Of a stretch of DNA of 64,000 nucleotides, positions 55,218 to 64,000 are shown in pieces; the stretch's first letter is position 1, and each line of letters opens with the position of its first letter. This DNA comes from Planctomycetota bacterium (lineage in GTDB: Bacteria; Planctomycetota; Phycisphaerae; Phycisphaerales; UBA1924): positions 30,507 to 94,506 of the forward strand of contig JAJRXR010000014.1 of the NCBI GenBank assembly GCA_024276195.1, read 5' to 3'. The notes beneath the pieces were generated by a model, which was given only the letters and a program-made list of their open reading frames with translations, was not told the origin of the DNA and did no database searches. The position numbers were made by a program, and so were the translations under genes.

Positions 55218-56744
55218 CTATCGCCTCTTCTTCGGTTTCCGCTTCTTCACACCCCGGCTCTTCGCCTTCGTCGAGCCCTTCCCCCCCATCCCCAGCGCCC
55301 CCATGCCGCCGAGCATGTCCCCCATCCCACCGCTCCCCGCGAGCTGCTTGGCCGCGCTGATCTTCGCGCCCGCGCTCATCGACGCCATCTGCTTGGTCAT
55401 CTTGCTGATCATCTCGAACTGCTTGACGAGCTGCCCGACCTGCTGCTGATCAGCGCCGCTGCCCAGCGCCACACGCCGCCGCCGCGAGTTGTTGAGCACC
55501 TTCGGGTTCGTGCGCTCCGCAGCGCTCATCGACTGAACGATCGCCTCCGTCCGGTCGAGCTGCTTGTCGTCGATGTCCACCCCCTTGAGCATCGACCCCA
55601 CGCCCGGCAGCATCCCCATGATCTGCTTCATCGGCCCCATCCGGCGCAGCGACCGAAGCTGCTTGAGAAAGTCGTCCATCGTCAGCTCGCCCTTGGCCAT
55701 CTTCGCCTCGAGCGCCTTTGCGTCCTCCTCGCTGACCTCCTCCTGCGCCTTCTCCACCAGCGACAGCACATCGCCCATCCCCAGGATCCGCCCCGCCATC
55801 CGGTGCGGGTTGAACACCTCCAGCGCGTCCATCTTCTCGCCCACGCCCACAAACCGGATCGGAGCGCCCGTCACGCGCTTGACGCTGATCGCGGCGCCGC
55901 CGCGCGTGTCCGAGTCGAGCTTGGTCAGGATCACGCCGTCAACTTCCAGGCGCTCATGAAACGCCTTCGCGCTGTTCACAGCGTCCTGCCCCGTCATCGC
56001 GTCCACAACTAAGAAAATATGGTGAGGCCCGAGCGCCCGGTTGATCTGCTGCAGCTCGCCCATCAGCTCGTCGTTGACGTGCAACCGCCCGGCCGTGTCC
56101 AGGATCAGCACGTCCACGCCCTGCGTCCGCGCCGCCTTGAGCGCGTTCTGACACACCTTGACCGCGACCCCGACCGCGCCGCCATACTCGGCGCACTTGT
56201 CCGGCTCCCCATAAAAGTGAACCTGCGACCCGCCCGAGACCGTCTCGCCTGCGGTTTGCGCCACGGTTTCAAGCTGCTCGACCGCCGCCGGGCGTTGCAG
56301 GTCCGCCGCCGCCAGCATCACCGACCGCCCGCGTTTCTTGAGGTACCCCGCCAGCTTGCCGCAGGTGGTGGTTTTGCCCGAGCCCTGCAGCCCGCACATC
56401 ATCACCACCGTCGGCCCGGGCGAGACCTTCATGATCCCAGGCCCCGACTCCATCGCCGCCTCTGGCCCCGCGTCCGGATCGCCCCCGAGCAGTTCGACCA
56501 GTCGCCGGTTGACGATCCCGATCATCTCCTGCCCGGGCTTGAGGCTCTTGGTCACCCCCGCGCCCACGGCGTCCGCCAGCACGTCCTCCGTGAACTGCTG
56601 CACCACGCCGTAGTTGACGTCCGCCTCGAGCAGCGCCGTCCTGACCTCCTCCATCGCCTCGCGGACATTGGACTCAGAGATTGAGCCCTTGCCCGAGAGC
56701 CTGCGGAAGACGCCGTTGAACCCGTCAGAGAGTGTGTCGAACAT
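55218..56744 (-). CDS. ffh: Signal recognition particle protein Ffh
   Basis: Ffh with 4.5S RNA recognises signal peptides and targets ribosomes to FtsY. The 508-aa protein has the N domain, G domain GLQGSGKTTTCGKLA (G1, about 116-130), DLQRPAAVEQL, ILDTAGRLHVNDELM (G3), TKLDSDTRGGA (G4) and the Met-rich M domain (QIMGMLPGVGSML, SMSAAER), with a Met/Gly-rich tail ending basic. Length is slightly above usual. The start is ATG 56744. The standard partner rpsP is not adjacent. Confidence 0.97.
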   Translation of the reverse strand: MFDTLSDGFNGVFRRLSGKGSISESNVREAMEEVRTALLEADVNYGVVQQFTEDVLADAVGAGVTKSLKPGQEMIGIVNRRLVELLGGDPDAGPEAAMESGPGIMKVSPGPTVVMMCGLQGSGKTTTCGKLAGYLKKRGRSVMLAAADLQRPAAVEQLETVAQTAGETVSGGSQVHFYGEPDKCAEYGGAVGVAVKVCQNALKAARTQGVDVLILDTAGRLHVNDELMGELQQINRALGPHHIFLVVDAMTGQDAVNSAKAFHERLEVDGVILTKLDSDTRGGAAISVKRVTGAPIRFVGVGEKMDALEVFNPHRMAGRILGMGDVLSLVEKAQEEVSEEDAKALEAKMAKGELTMDDFLKQLRSLRRMGPMKQIMGMLPGVGSMLKGVDIDDKQLDRTEAIVQSMSAAERTNPKVLNNSRRRRVALGSGADQQQVGQLVKQFEMISKMTKQMASMSAGAKISAAKQLAGSGGMGDMLGGMGALGMGGKGSTKAKSRGVKKRKPKKRR

Positions 56745-56830
56745 GCGATGACCGACCCACGGGACAGGTCCGGTGGGTCTCTCCTTGCGTAGATGTCGTC
56801 AGTGCCGTGACCGCAGCAGTGGGGGGGAGT

Positions 56831-58084
56831 CTAGGGCGCCGGGTCGGCGCCGCACAATGTGGCGATGGCGGAGTTTCGTTTGATAAGCGTCTTGGGGTTT
56901 TCTTCCCGGATGCTGCCGGTCGGCCCAAGCACGATGAAACCGATGAGCGTCTCGTCTTCATCCACAAAGCTGTCTACGGCTTCGAATAGATACTCAGAGT
57001 ATTCATCGTCCCATCGTTCGATGATGTCGTCCCCGTACGAACAGCTCGTTTCAAACGCTGCGACCAAGTCGTCATAGCTCAGGCTGCCGAACTGCTCTTC
57101 CGAAGCCCGAAAGGCCTCAGCGATCGAGAAGCTGCCATTGGGCCAATCGTCGGGGAGTGGCTCGACCTCGCCGTCGGATTCCAGAGCCTCCAGAACCGGG
57201 TTGAACATCTGCTTGAGAACCTGTTCGACGCCAAGGATCATGCCCATCTGAACCCAGAGCGCATCGCCACCGCCATCAACCTCAAGCTGCCGCTCCACGA
57301 ACTCGCGTTGCGCAAAGTACTGGCTGGCCCAAACGCTCTTTACTGAGGTCGGGTCAACTGTCGGGACGAGGAGGCAGATCGTGATCAGACGATCACGATC
57401 GTCGTCTGTTGGCCCCGCCGCGCCCATGCGCTCGATCAGATCCAGCCCGAGCCGTTGAATCGCTCCAGATACCAGCGCATCGATCAGTCGTCCGCCCGGA
57501 CTTGCGATGTGCCGGCCGATTCGCACGATCGCTTCCGCGCGGTCGATCGCGGCCTCTCGATCGCCTTCGATCCAGAGCCGGATCGCGTCATCTTTTAGCA
57601 CGCGCGCAAACCGACGCATTCCCCCGTTAAAACTGCCCCTCGGGTCGTCTTCCGCCCATCGAAAAACCCGTGGGTTCTCGTGCCGATACATCTCAAAATG
57701 ATCGAGCCGGGAGGCTTCGACGATCGCGTCAGTCCAAGCGTGGCGTTCTCTTAACCAAAGTCTCCACGCTTCGATATCCGGGGCGTCTGAAACCCATTCC
57801 TCCTCGTAGGACGATGGAAGGCGCCAAACCTCAAGGTCAACTTCAACCCATCCCGCAGCAGAAACATCGCGGGGCTCGATCTGCTGGGCAAGCCACATGT
57901 ACCGCCCCGCAGCGTTCGGTGAATCGGGCGATATCGGATCCGCAAACGCGGGTGGGTCGGGTAGCGGGTCAACCTGCTGCTGGAGTTCTCTGAGCCGATC
58001 AACCTGGGCCGAGACCGCTGGGGACAAGACCATGATCACGAGGCTGATCGGCAGCAACCAGACGGCAAAGAATCGCATACCCAT
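56831..58084 (-). CDS. Exported protein of unknown function
   Basis: The gene encodes 417 aa. A signal peptide (MGMRFFAVWLLPISLVIMVLSPAVSA) precedes a soluble, acidic, helix-rich domain (several WxxD and LW motifs). No family is recognised. Codon use is somewhat less GC-rich than neighbours. Function unknown; ATG 58078 is an alternative start. Confidence 0.65.
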   Translation of the reverse strand: MGMRFFAVWLLPISLVIMVLSPAVSAQVDRLRELQQQVDPLPDPPAFADPISPDSPNAAGRYMWLAQQIEPRDVSAAGWVEVDLEVWRLPSSYEEEWVSDAPDIEAWRLWLRERHAWTDAIVEASRLDHFEMYRHENPRVFRWAEDDPRGSFNGGMRRFARVLKDDAIRLWIEGDREAAIDRAEAIVRIGRHIASPGGRLIDALVSGAIQRLGLDLIERMGAAGPTDDDRDRLITICLLVPTVDPTSVKSVWASQYFAQREFVERQLEVDGGGDALWVQMGMILGVEQVLKQMFNPVLEALESDGEVEPLPDDWPNGSFSIAEAFRASEEQFGSLSYDDLVAAFETSCSYGDDIIERWDDEYSEYLFEAVDSFVDEDETLIGFIVLGPTGSIREENPKTLIKRNSAIATLCGADPAP

Positions 58085-58173
58085 ACGACGAGTCTACCGC
58101 CTGTCGCGGATCAGCCCAAGCCTTGCCCGTGCGATGCCGCCATTGCCCGCCTCACCCTCACCAACCCCAACCC

Positions 58174-59097
58174 TCAGTTCACCCTCGGCGGGTCCATGTC
58201 CCGCCCGCTCCCGCTGAAGTAGCGGTTCGTCGCCATGGTGGTTTCGTACTGAAAGCTCCCGTTGGGGGCGCGCTCGTACCCGAGCTCGACCGCCGTCGCG
58301 GATTTGACGTGCGCGTCGAGCCACGCGACGTTTGCTCGTCCCCGGTGGCGCTCATCCGGGGCCGATCGCGTGGTCCCGTCGCGGCTGCCGTCACAGTTGT
58401 CGCTGTTGCTCGTCAGGCGAGGCGGATCGAGCGACCACCCGTGGTTGTTCACCTCGCGCGTGTCGTTGTCCGGGTGCGGCCTCGGGTTGTACGCCAGCCG
58501 CTCATACTCCGGGAACGCCGCCGCCGTCCCCAGCGTGTCGGCGAACAGCACCGTCTCCCCGTTGAACTGGTAAATGCGCGCCGGGAACCGGACAAACCGC
58601 CCGTCCGCCCGCCGCCGGCTGTTGCCCAGAAACTGAAAGTTGTACCCCAGGCTGTAGTTCCGGTTGTTCACATACTCGGGCACAACCGGGTCCTGAAAGA
58701 TCTCGTGCTCGAGCGCTCGGTTGTTGTCGTTCTCCCTGCTCGGGTCCGTCGAAGGCGTCGCGTACGCATAAAACCCCGCGCCCGCCCCCATCGAAATCAT
58801 CCAGCGCGGGCGATAGTGCAGCCCGTTGCCCACGTTGTAATGGTTCGCCGAGCTTTCCGGCGGGTTCACCTTCGCCATCCGACCCGGGATGCTGATCCCA
58901 TCAAAGCTGTTGGCGTACATCGCGTGCCCGACCGCGAGCTGGCGCATGTTCGAGGCGCACTTGATCGTCCTGGCCGACCCCCGCGCCGACCCCAGCGCCG
59001 GCAGCAAGATCCCGATCAAGAGCGCGATAATCGCGATCACCACCAGCAGCTCGATCAGTGTGAACGCCCGCCGCCGTACATTTCGTGCATGTCTCAT
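58174..59097 (-). CDS. Prepilin-like protein with type IV pilin N-terminus and DUF1559-style C-terminus
   Basis: The gene encodes 307 aa. [33 protein letters not shown] is a type III (prepilin) signal: cleavage expected near RRA^FTLIE. The C-terminus has [11 protein letters not shown], the ...WLDxH motif typical of planctomycete pseudopilins. Body has [15 protein letters not shown]. It belongs to the long pseudopilin group of planctomycetes, whose role is not known. ATG 59097 is chosen. Confidence 0.9.
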   Translation of the reverse strand: MRHARNVRRRAFTLIELLVVIAIIALLIGILLPALGSARGSARTIKCASNMRQLAVGHAMYANSFDGISIPGRMAKVNPPESSANHYNVGNGLHYRPRWMISMGAGAGFYAYATPSTDPSRENDNNRALEHEIFQDPVVPEYVNNRNYSLGYNFQFLGNSRRRADGRFVRFPARIYQFNGETVLFADTLGTAAAFPEYERLAYNPRPHPDNDTREVNNHGWSLDPPRLTSNSDNCDGSRDGTTRSAPDERHRGRANVAWLDAHVKSATAVELGYERAPNGSFQYETTMATNRYFSGSGRDMDPPRVN

Positions 59098-59217
59098 CGT
59101 TCTCTCCAAAGGCCCGCAGCCACATGCTACCAGCAGGCCCACCCCCGGTTCCAGGCGCGCCCCGCGACCTTGCTTTGAGAGCGATTAGAACGAGAGCAAA
59201 CCCCGTCCGCCCGCGCA

Positions 59218-60111
59218 TCAGTCTGTCGCCCCGCGGTCAAACCCGAGCCCGTTGAACAGGCTGTTATCCCCGCGATCCGCTTCCACGAGCCCGGATTCGC
59301 TGTCGATGACCCGGTACCCGAGCGACTCCAGGGTGAACGCGTCCGCGTGCCCGTCGAGCCAGCTCACGATCGCCCTGCCGTTGTGGCGCAGCTCGGGCGT
59401 CACCTGCCCGCTCGAGTGCCCGAACCGCGTCGCCCCGCTGCCCGCCGCGTCCAGACGCGGCGGGTCCAGCACATACGAGTGCTCGCGGAACCCCTGCGTC
59501 GTCCGCAGCACCTGGCTCCCCCCCGAATCCGCGAACGCGATCGTCCGCACCGGCTGGCGCACCGCCCGCTCCGGGACCGGATAGTTGCTGAACGCCCCAC
59601 CAGGCCCGTCCGTGCGCGCGTTGCCCAGGTACAGATAGTTGTACCCGTACGACCCGTTCCGCAGCACCTGGATCTGCCCCGATCCAACCGAACGCATGTC
59701 CTCCACCCCGTGCGCAGGATCAAGAAACACCTCGTTGTCGAGGCGCGGAAAGTCGCTGGTGTTGAGGAACATGTCCATCTCCTCAGCTCCCTGCGGGCGG
59801 AACGGGCGCCCGACATACTCCCCGATCATCCAGTGCCACCGCGCCAGCGGGCGCCCGGTCTCTTCATGCACGCCCGACGCCATCCGCAACGGCGGGTGGA
59901 ACCCATAGTCATCCGTGTACATCCGCAGCGCCAGCCCGAGCTGGCGATGGTTCGACAGGTTCTTCACCCGCCGCCCCGACGCCCGCGCAGACCCCAGCGC
60001 CGGCAGCAAAATCCCGATCAACAACGAGATGATCGCGATCACCACCAGCAACTCGATCAGCGTAAACGCCCCCCCCGTCCGCCCCGCTCGGCCGCCAGCC
60101 CTTGCCACCAT
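59218..60111 (-). CDS. Second prepilin-like protein
   Basis: The gene encodes 297 aa. [32 protein letters not shown] is the pilin signal, followed by RQLGLALRMYTDDYGF and, near the C-terminus, AIVSWLDGHADAFTLESLGYRV. GAGGAG precedes ATG 60111. It is similar in layout to its neighbour (59097), 120 bp upstream of it, and the two likely arose by duplication. It could be exported through the type II/IV-like machinery to which the pilT run belongs (inference). Confidence 0.9.
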   Translation of the reverse strand: MVARAGGRAGRTGGAFTLIELLVVIAIISLLIGILLPALGSARASGRRVKNLSNHRQLGLALRMYTDDYGFHPPLRMASGVHEETGRPLARWHWMIGEYVGRPFRPQGAEEMDMFLNTSDFPRLDNEVFLDPAHGVEDMRSVGSGQIQVLRNGSYGYNYLYLGNARTDGPGGAFSNYPVPERAVRQPVRTIAFADSGGSQVLRTTQGFREHSYVLDPPRLDAAGSGATRFGHSSGQVTPELRHNGRAIVSWLDGHADAFTLESLGYRVIDSESGLVEADRGDNSLFNGLGFDRGATD

Positions 60112-60226
60112 CGCGCGCTCCTCATCCCGCCCGAGCCCTACAGGCCCGGTGTGTGGTGACGATGATACGCAGCTGAGAATGAGTCGCAACCGCAGCGAGG
60201 CGGGTTTCTGCTCGAAACCCGCCGCT

Positions 60227-62020
60227 CTACCCTCGCCTGGAGCGCAACCATTTATGCAGCTTGGCTTTAGGCCATGTATTGATGCATAGTTCAGGCGTCA
60301 GCCATCCCCTCCGCCCGGTCAGCACGCCGTAGCGCAGGTTGTCAAAGTCCGCCGTCTGGTGGTCGTCGCAGTCAATCGCGATCGTGGCGCCCGCCTCGAC
60401 CGCCGCCCGGACGTGCGTGTCCCTCAGATCCAGGCGCATCCAGTGGGCGTTGATCTCCAGCGCCACGTCGTGCTCGAGCGCGCACGCGATGATCTCGTCC
60501 ATCGCCGGCTCGAGCCCCTTGCGCCGCCCGACCAACCGCCCGGTCGGGTGCCCGATGATGTGTACGAACGGGTTCTCAATCGCGCGGATCAGTCGGGCCG
60601 TCGCCTTGCTCGCCTCCTGCCCCAGCGCCACGTGCGCCGACGCCACCACCACATCCAGCCCCGCGAGCACCTCATCATCAAAGTCAAGCGACCCATCACC
60701 AAGAATGTCCACCTCCGACCCGCACAGAATCTCGATGCCCGTGGTCGTCTCGCGCAGCGCCTCGATCTGTGCGCGCTGCTCGCGCAGGCGCGCCTCGTCC
60801 AGCCCGCCCGCCTGGGCGCTGTTCTTGGAGTGGTCCGTCACCGCGATGGTGTGAAACTTCCGGCGTTTCGCCTCGCCGACGAGCTCTTCGAGCGACATCG
60901 ACCCGTCCGAGGCCGTCGTGTGCGCGTGCAGCTCCGCCCGGATATCCCCAACCTCAACAAGCCTGGGCGTCTCGGCCAGCGCAAGCTCGCCCCGGTCCTC
61001 GCGGATCTCGGGCGGAACCCACACCAGCCCGAGCGCCGTATACACCGACTCCTCGGTCTTGCCCGCCTTCGCCTTGATGCCGCGCTTCTGGGGAGGCTCG
61101 CTCTGCCCATCGTCCGGGTACAGCCCGTACTCATTGAGCGTGAGGCCCTGCTTCTGCGCCCGCTCGCGCAGGCGGACGTTGTGCTCTTTCGAGCCTGAAA
61201 AATACATCAGCGCCGCGCCCCAGCTCGCCTCGGGCACAACCCGCAGATCCACCTGCACCCCGCCCGCGCCGCCGTCGCTCCCCCAGCGCGAGTGCTCGCG
61301 TTCTCCCAGGCTCAGGCGGACCGACGACTTGCTCGCGCCCTTGGCAAGCACCTCCGTCACCCCCTCCATCGCGACAAACGCCTCGCGCGCGCCGTCCGGA
61401 TCGCTCGTTGTCACCAGGATGTCGATGTCCCCGATCGTCTCGCGCCCGCGCCGCAGCGACCCCGCGTACGCGACGCGCGTCACGCCCTTGATGCCTTCCA
61501 TGCGATCAACAATCGCCTCCGCGATCGGCATGGCGATTCCGATGTGCAGGCGCGTGCCGCTGGTCTCAAGAAACGCGATCGACGCCCGGATGTTCTCGAC
61601 CGTCTTCGCCCCCATCCGTGCCAGCCCCAGGATCGACCCGTCCTCGATCACCCGCTTGAGCCCCTCGATGTCCTCGACCCCCAGGTCCTTCCACAGCTGT
61701 CCCACCTTCTTAGGACCAAGCCCCGGAACCTCCAGCATTCGCACCACCCCGGGCGGAACCTGTGCGAGCAGATCCAGGTGCTCGCCGATCGCGCCCGTCC
61801 GCGCGTACTCCCCGATCTTCTCCGCGATCCCCTTGCCGATCCCCGGGATCGCGATCAGCGCCTTCGCGTCGCCCGCGATGGATTCCAGATCGGTCGTCAG
61901 GTCGTCGATGACCCGGGCCGCCCGGGCGTGGGCGTTGACCCGGAACGGGTTCGCCCCGGTGAGTTCGAGCATCTGCGCCATCTGCTCAAACCGCGACACC
62001 AGCTCGTCGTTGAAGCTCAT
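60227..62020 (-). CDS. polX: PolX-type DNA polymerase with PHP phosphoesterase domain
   Basis: Bacterial PolX fills short gaps and has 3'-5' exonuclease activity. The 597-aa protein has two helix-hairpin-helix elements (AIPGIGKGIAEKIGEY, VPGLGPKKVGQLW), the nucleotidyltransferase site GSLRRGRETIGDIDILV, and the PHP domain: ELHAHTTASDGSMSLEEL, VTDHSKNSAQAGGL, EVDILGDGSLDF, HIIGHPTGRLVGRRKG, LEINAHWMRLDLRD (usually EINANP) and IDCDDHQTADFDNL. Length is usual (about 570-600). It lies 42 bp after the small gene at 62063. Confidence 0.94.
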   Translation of the reverse strand: MSFNDELVSRFEQMAQMLELTGANPFRVNAHARAARVIDDLTTDLESIAGDAKALIAIPGIGKGIAEKIGEYARTGAIGEHLDLLAQVPPGVVRMLEVPGLGPKKVGQLWKDLGVEDIEGLKRVIEDGSILGLARMGAKTVENIRASIAFLETSGTRLHIGIAMPIAEAIVDRMEGIKGVTRVAYAGSLRRGRETIGDIDILVTTSDPDGAREAFVAMEGVTEVLAKGASKSSVRLSLGEREHSRWGSDGGAGGVQVDLRVVPEASWGAALMYFSGSKEHNVRLRERAQKQGLTLNEYGLYPDDGQSEPPQKRGIKAKAGKTEESVYTALGLVWVPPEIREDRGELALAETPRLVEVGDIRAELHAHTTASDGSMSLEELVGEAKRRKFHTIAVTDHSKNSAQAGGLDEARLREQRAQIEALRETTTGIEILCGSEVDILGDGSLDFDDEVLAGLDVVVASAHVALGQEASKATARLIRAIENPFVHIIGHPTGRLVGRRKGLEPAMDEIIACALEHDVALEINAHWMRLDLRDTHVRAAVEAGATIAIDCDDHQTADFDNLRYGVLTGRRGWLTPELCINTWPKAKLHKWLRSRRG

Positions 62021-62062
62021 GAGCGAATGGTATCGCCCTTGTGCGCGCGCACTCGGGCGTCG

Positions 62063-62320
62063 TCACTCCCGATCGTCGCCCGGCGCAAACCCCGGCGCGT
62101 CGGCCCCGAACTCCTCGACGATCTGCCTCTCGACCGCCTCGACGACCGCCTCGCGCTCGTCCTCGGGCACGAGCGTCAACGCCGCGAGCCAGCGCCGCCC
62201 CAGCTCAGGACCCATCGCACGCATCAGCTCCACGAGCATCCGCAGGTGCTCGCTGGGCGACAGCGGCCCGGATTCGCCGGGCTTTCTCGCCTTGTGCAGG
62301 GGTTGGCTTTCCTTCGACAT
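62063..62320 (-). CDS. Small soluble protein overlapping the HTH gene
   Basis: The gene encodes 85 aa (MSKESQPLHKARKPGES... SPSEHLRMLVELMRAMGPELGRRWLAALTLVPEDEREAVVEAVERQIVEEFG). It has helical composition typical of a real small protein, but no family is recognised. It overlaps the 3' end of the HTH gene by 116 bp in another frame. Between the HTH and polX genes, it may form an operon with them. Confidence 0.55.
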   Translation of the reverse strand: MSKESQPLHKARKPGESGPLSPSEHLRMLVELMRAMGPELGRRWLAALTLVPEDEREAVVEAVERQIVEEFGADAPGFAPGDDRE

Positions 62321-62699
62321 CCACACCGATCTTATCGTCCGCCCCACGAAGACGTGTGTCCAAAGACTGCACGAACCGCTCCACGTTCGTCAACCGGTCG
62401 CTCAGCTCTTCGAGCGTCTTGGCGATCGCCGCGAGCAACTCCGACGGATCCGCCCCCCGCAGCGTCTCCACCCGCAGGTCCGCCGCCTTCTGAGGCCCCT
62501 TGCCCAGCAGCATCCACTCCGGGTTCAGTCGCATCGACGCGCACAAACGAGACACAAACTCGATGCTCGGCGCCTGCCCCTGCATGTACCGGCGCACCGT
62601 CTCCGGGTGGATCCCCGTCAGATCCCCCAGCGCCCGGTACGTCCTCGTCCCGACCACCAGCATCAGGCGTTCGTGCAGCGTTGACTCACTCATGGACAT
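62205..62699 (-). CDS. CI-type helix-turn-helix transcription regulator
   Basis: The gene encodes 164 aa. An N-terminal HTH (ALGDLTGIHPETVRRYMQGQAPSIEFVSRLCASMRLNPEWMLLGKGPQ, about 25-72) resembles phage CI-like regulators. It is followed by a coiled-coil-like segment (about 85-115) and a Pro/Arg/Ala-rich tail. No ligand domain or LexA-type protease. ATG 62699 (or 62693) start. It is followed closely by the 85-aa gene and polX. Upstream lies a candidate operator (62751-62773). Confidence 0.8.
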   Translation of the reverse strand: MSMSESTLHERLMLVVGTRTYRALGDLTGIHPETVRRYMQGQAPSIEFVSRLCASMRLNPEWMLLGKGPQKAADLRVETLRGADPSELLAAIAKTLEELSDRLTNVERFVQSLDTRLRGADDKIGVDVEGKPTPAQGEKARRIRAAVAQRAPADARGADACDGS

Positions 62700-62750
62700 G
62701 AGACTACCACCACGTTCGGGCTCTGCACGCACACCAATCGGGCTCCGTTC

Positions 62751-62773
62751 GTGTATATACGGAGTGTGTACGG
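62751..62773. promoter_or_regulatory. Candidate operator: two similar GTGTA-TACGG half-sites
   Basis: GTGTATATACGG (62751-62762) and GTGTGTACGG (62764-62773) are imperfect direct copies, the first with the palindrome GTATATAC. They lie 50-75 bp upstream of the HTH start. They could be a site for the HTH protein; unproven. Confidence 0.3.
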
Positions 62774-62875
62774 TATTGAACCACACAATCGTGGGAGATC
62801 GTGCGTGTCTCGTACCGAGCCACAGCACAAATCTGTGGCGCCCTCGCGCAAAGTAAAATGCTCGGATCCACAGAC

Positions 62876-64000
62876 TTATGCCACGTCGCCGAGCCCGAGT
62901 GATTCGCCGTGGGCCTTGAGCAGGCGCCGGCGTGCCAGCGCGTCCTCGGGTCTGTCCAGTGTGGGCGACGCCTCGATCCATGCTCGGGCGTCGCGTCGCG
63001 CCATGGCCAGCAGCTCGACATCGCGCCGCAGGTCCGCGACCTTGAACGGCGCCGCACCCGCCTGCCTCGCCCCGAACACCTCCCCAGGTCCGCGGATCTC
63101 CAGGTCCAGCTCCGCCAGCGCAAACCCGTCGCTGGTCGTCGCCATCACCCCCAGGCGCTGCGCCCCGTCGGGCGTCTGCGCCTCGCCGATCAGCACGCAC
63201 ACCGACGCCGTCCCGCCGCGCCCGACCCGCCCGCGGAGCTGGTGCAGCTGCGCCAGCCCGAACCGCTCGGCGTGCTCGACCACCATCACCGTCGCGTTGG
63301 GCACGTCCACACCCACCTCGATCACCGTCGTCGCGATCAGCACATCAATCAACCCCTCGCGGAAGCGCCCCATCACCCGCTCGCGCGTGCTCCGCTTCAG
63401 GCGCCCGTGCAGAGCGGCGATGCGCAGCCCCGAAAGCGGGCCGTCCTCAAGCTCCTTGACCAACGAGCGCAGGTCCTTGAGCGCGCCGCCCGCGCTCTGG
63501 CCCGTGTCGATCGCCGGCGCCACGACGTACGCCTGCTCGCCGCGCTCAACGCGCGTGCGCACAAACGCGTACACCTCGTCGCGCCGGTCCTGCCCGAGCA
63601 CGCGCGTCTCGACCGGCTGGCGCCCGGGGGGCATGCCCGTGATCGTCGAGACGTCCAGATCGCCGAACAGCGTGATCGCGATGGTTCGCGGGATCGGCGT
63701 CGCCGTCATCACGATCACGTGCGGCGTCGTCAGCCCGCCGTCGCCCATCCCCTTCGTCCGCAAGAGCGCCCGCTGGCGCACCCCAAACCGGTGCTGCTCA
63801 TCAATAATCGCTACGCCCAGGCTCTTGAACGCGACGCTCTCGCTCAGCAGCGCGTGCGTCCCGATGACCAGATCCAGCTCGCCCGAGGCCAACCGTTCCA
63901 GCGTCGAGGCCCGCTCGGGCGCGGGCGTCGTGCCCGTGAGCAGCGCAAGCGAGACCCGCGAGCCGCGCAGCATCTCGGAGATCGACGCGAAGTGCTGCTC
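62876..64000 (-). CDS. recG: ATP-dependent DNA helicase RecG, 3' part (start outside the window)
   Basis: RecG remodels stalled replication forks and Holliday junctions. The visible ~374 C-terminal residues include VIDEQHRFGVRQR (motif II DEQH), VIVMTATPIPRTIAITLFGDLD (motif III), GRQPVETRVL, YVVAPAID, LHGRLKRSTRERVM (IV), VLIATTVIEVGVDVPNATVMV (V) and HQLRGRVGRGG (VI), then the RecG-typical wedge return DFALAELDLEIRGPGEVFG-like and RRDVELLAMAR. The gene continues beyond base 64000; the first helicase motif and N-terminal wedge domain are not visible. Confidence 0.95.
   Translation of the reverse strand, partial: EQHFASISEMLRGSRVSLALLTGTTPAPERASTLERLASGELDLVIGTHALLSESVAFKSLGVAIIDEQHRFGVRQRALLRTKGMGDGGLTTPHVIVMTATPIPRTIAITLFGDLDVSTITGMPPGRQPVETRVLGQDRRDEVYAFVRTRVERGEQAYVVAPAIDTGQSAGGALKDLRSLVKELEDGPLSGLRIAALHGRLKRSTRERVMGRFREGLIDVLIATTVIEVGVDVPNATVMVVEHAERFGLAQLHQLRGRVGRGGTASVCVLIGEAQTPDGAQRLGVMATTSDGFALAELDLEIRGPGEVFGARQAGAAPFKVADLRRDVELLAMARRDARAWIEASPTLDRPEDALARRRLLKAHGESLGLGDVA

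Overview
The window is GC-rich, gene-dense chromosomal DNA of a Gram-negative planctomycete, most likely class Phycisphaerae. This rests on several things: a DUF1800/DUF1501 Tat-secreted pair, a Minf_1886-type protein, two long prepilin-like proteins with a C-terminal DGH motif, a PEP-CTERM-like C-terminus, Kdo (outer membrane) genes, and alternative complex III fused in one cluster with an A2-type caa3 oxidase. Genus and species cannot be read from the sequence. No phage, insertion sequence, rRNA or CRISPR array was seen.

Layout. 1-4600: small secreted proteins, rpmA (L27), kdsA, tRNA-Val(TAC), a waaA gene broken by an in-frame stop inside a 15-bp tandem repeat, and tRNA-Lys(TTT). 4699-8938: a SNF2-family ATPase with a SWIM zinc-finger partner. 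9236-14453: tRNA-Gln(TTG) and the housekeeping run glmU (uridyltransferase only), prs, rplY, pth, rpsF, ssb, rplI, without rpsR. 14650-20937 (minus): a sigma-70-family factor, then pilT, a membrane-anchored degenerate GspE/PilB-like ATPase and a CvpA-like membrane protein. 21655-26140: superoxide dismutase, two small membrane proteins, DUF1501 and DUF1800.

26285-43632 is the respiratory island: ctaA (minus), then a tightly coupled run actA-B-C-D-E-F, an unknown small protein, sco, coxB-A-C-D and an unknown two-TM protein. These genes would build a quinol:cytochrome c reductase, its cytochrome c domains, the terminal oxidase and its copper insertion factor. Downstream, an amidohydrolase is followed by resB and ccsA (System II cytochrome c maturation), which would attach the hemes this chain needs.

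51022-64000: 3-methyladenine DNA glycosylase, a Minf_1886 protein, an AI-2E-type permease, a SnoaL-like protein, ffh, a secreted hypothetical, two prepilin-like proteins, polX, two overlapping small genes including a CI-type HTH regulator, and the 3' part of recG.

The most unusual signal is a set of palindromes. Many short hairpins have stems that differ completely from copy to copy, while the loop is nearly always TCC (GGA on the other strand). They often sit in inverted pairs forming 60-90 bp nested palindromes. Most lie between genes, but two clusters lie in frame inside ccsA and the DNA glycosylase gene. A second palindrome type (CCGAGCCGCG arms, 24-25 bp perfect stems) sits at gene ends and probably terminates transcription.
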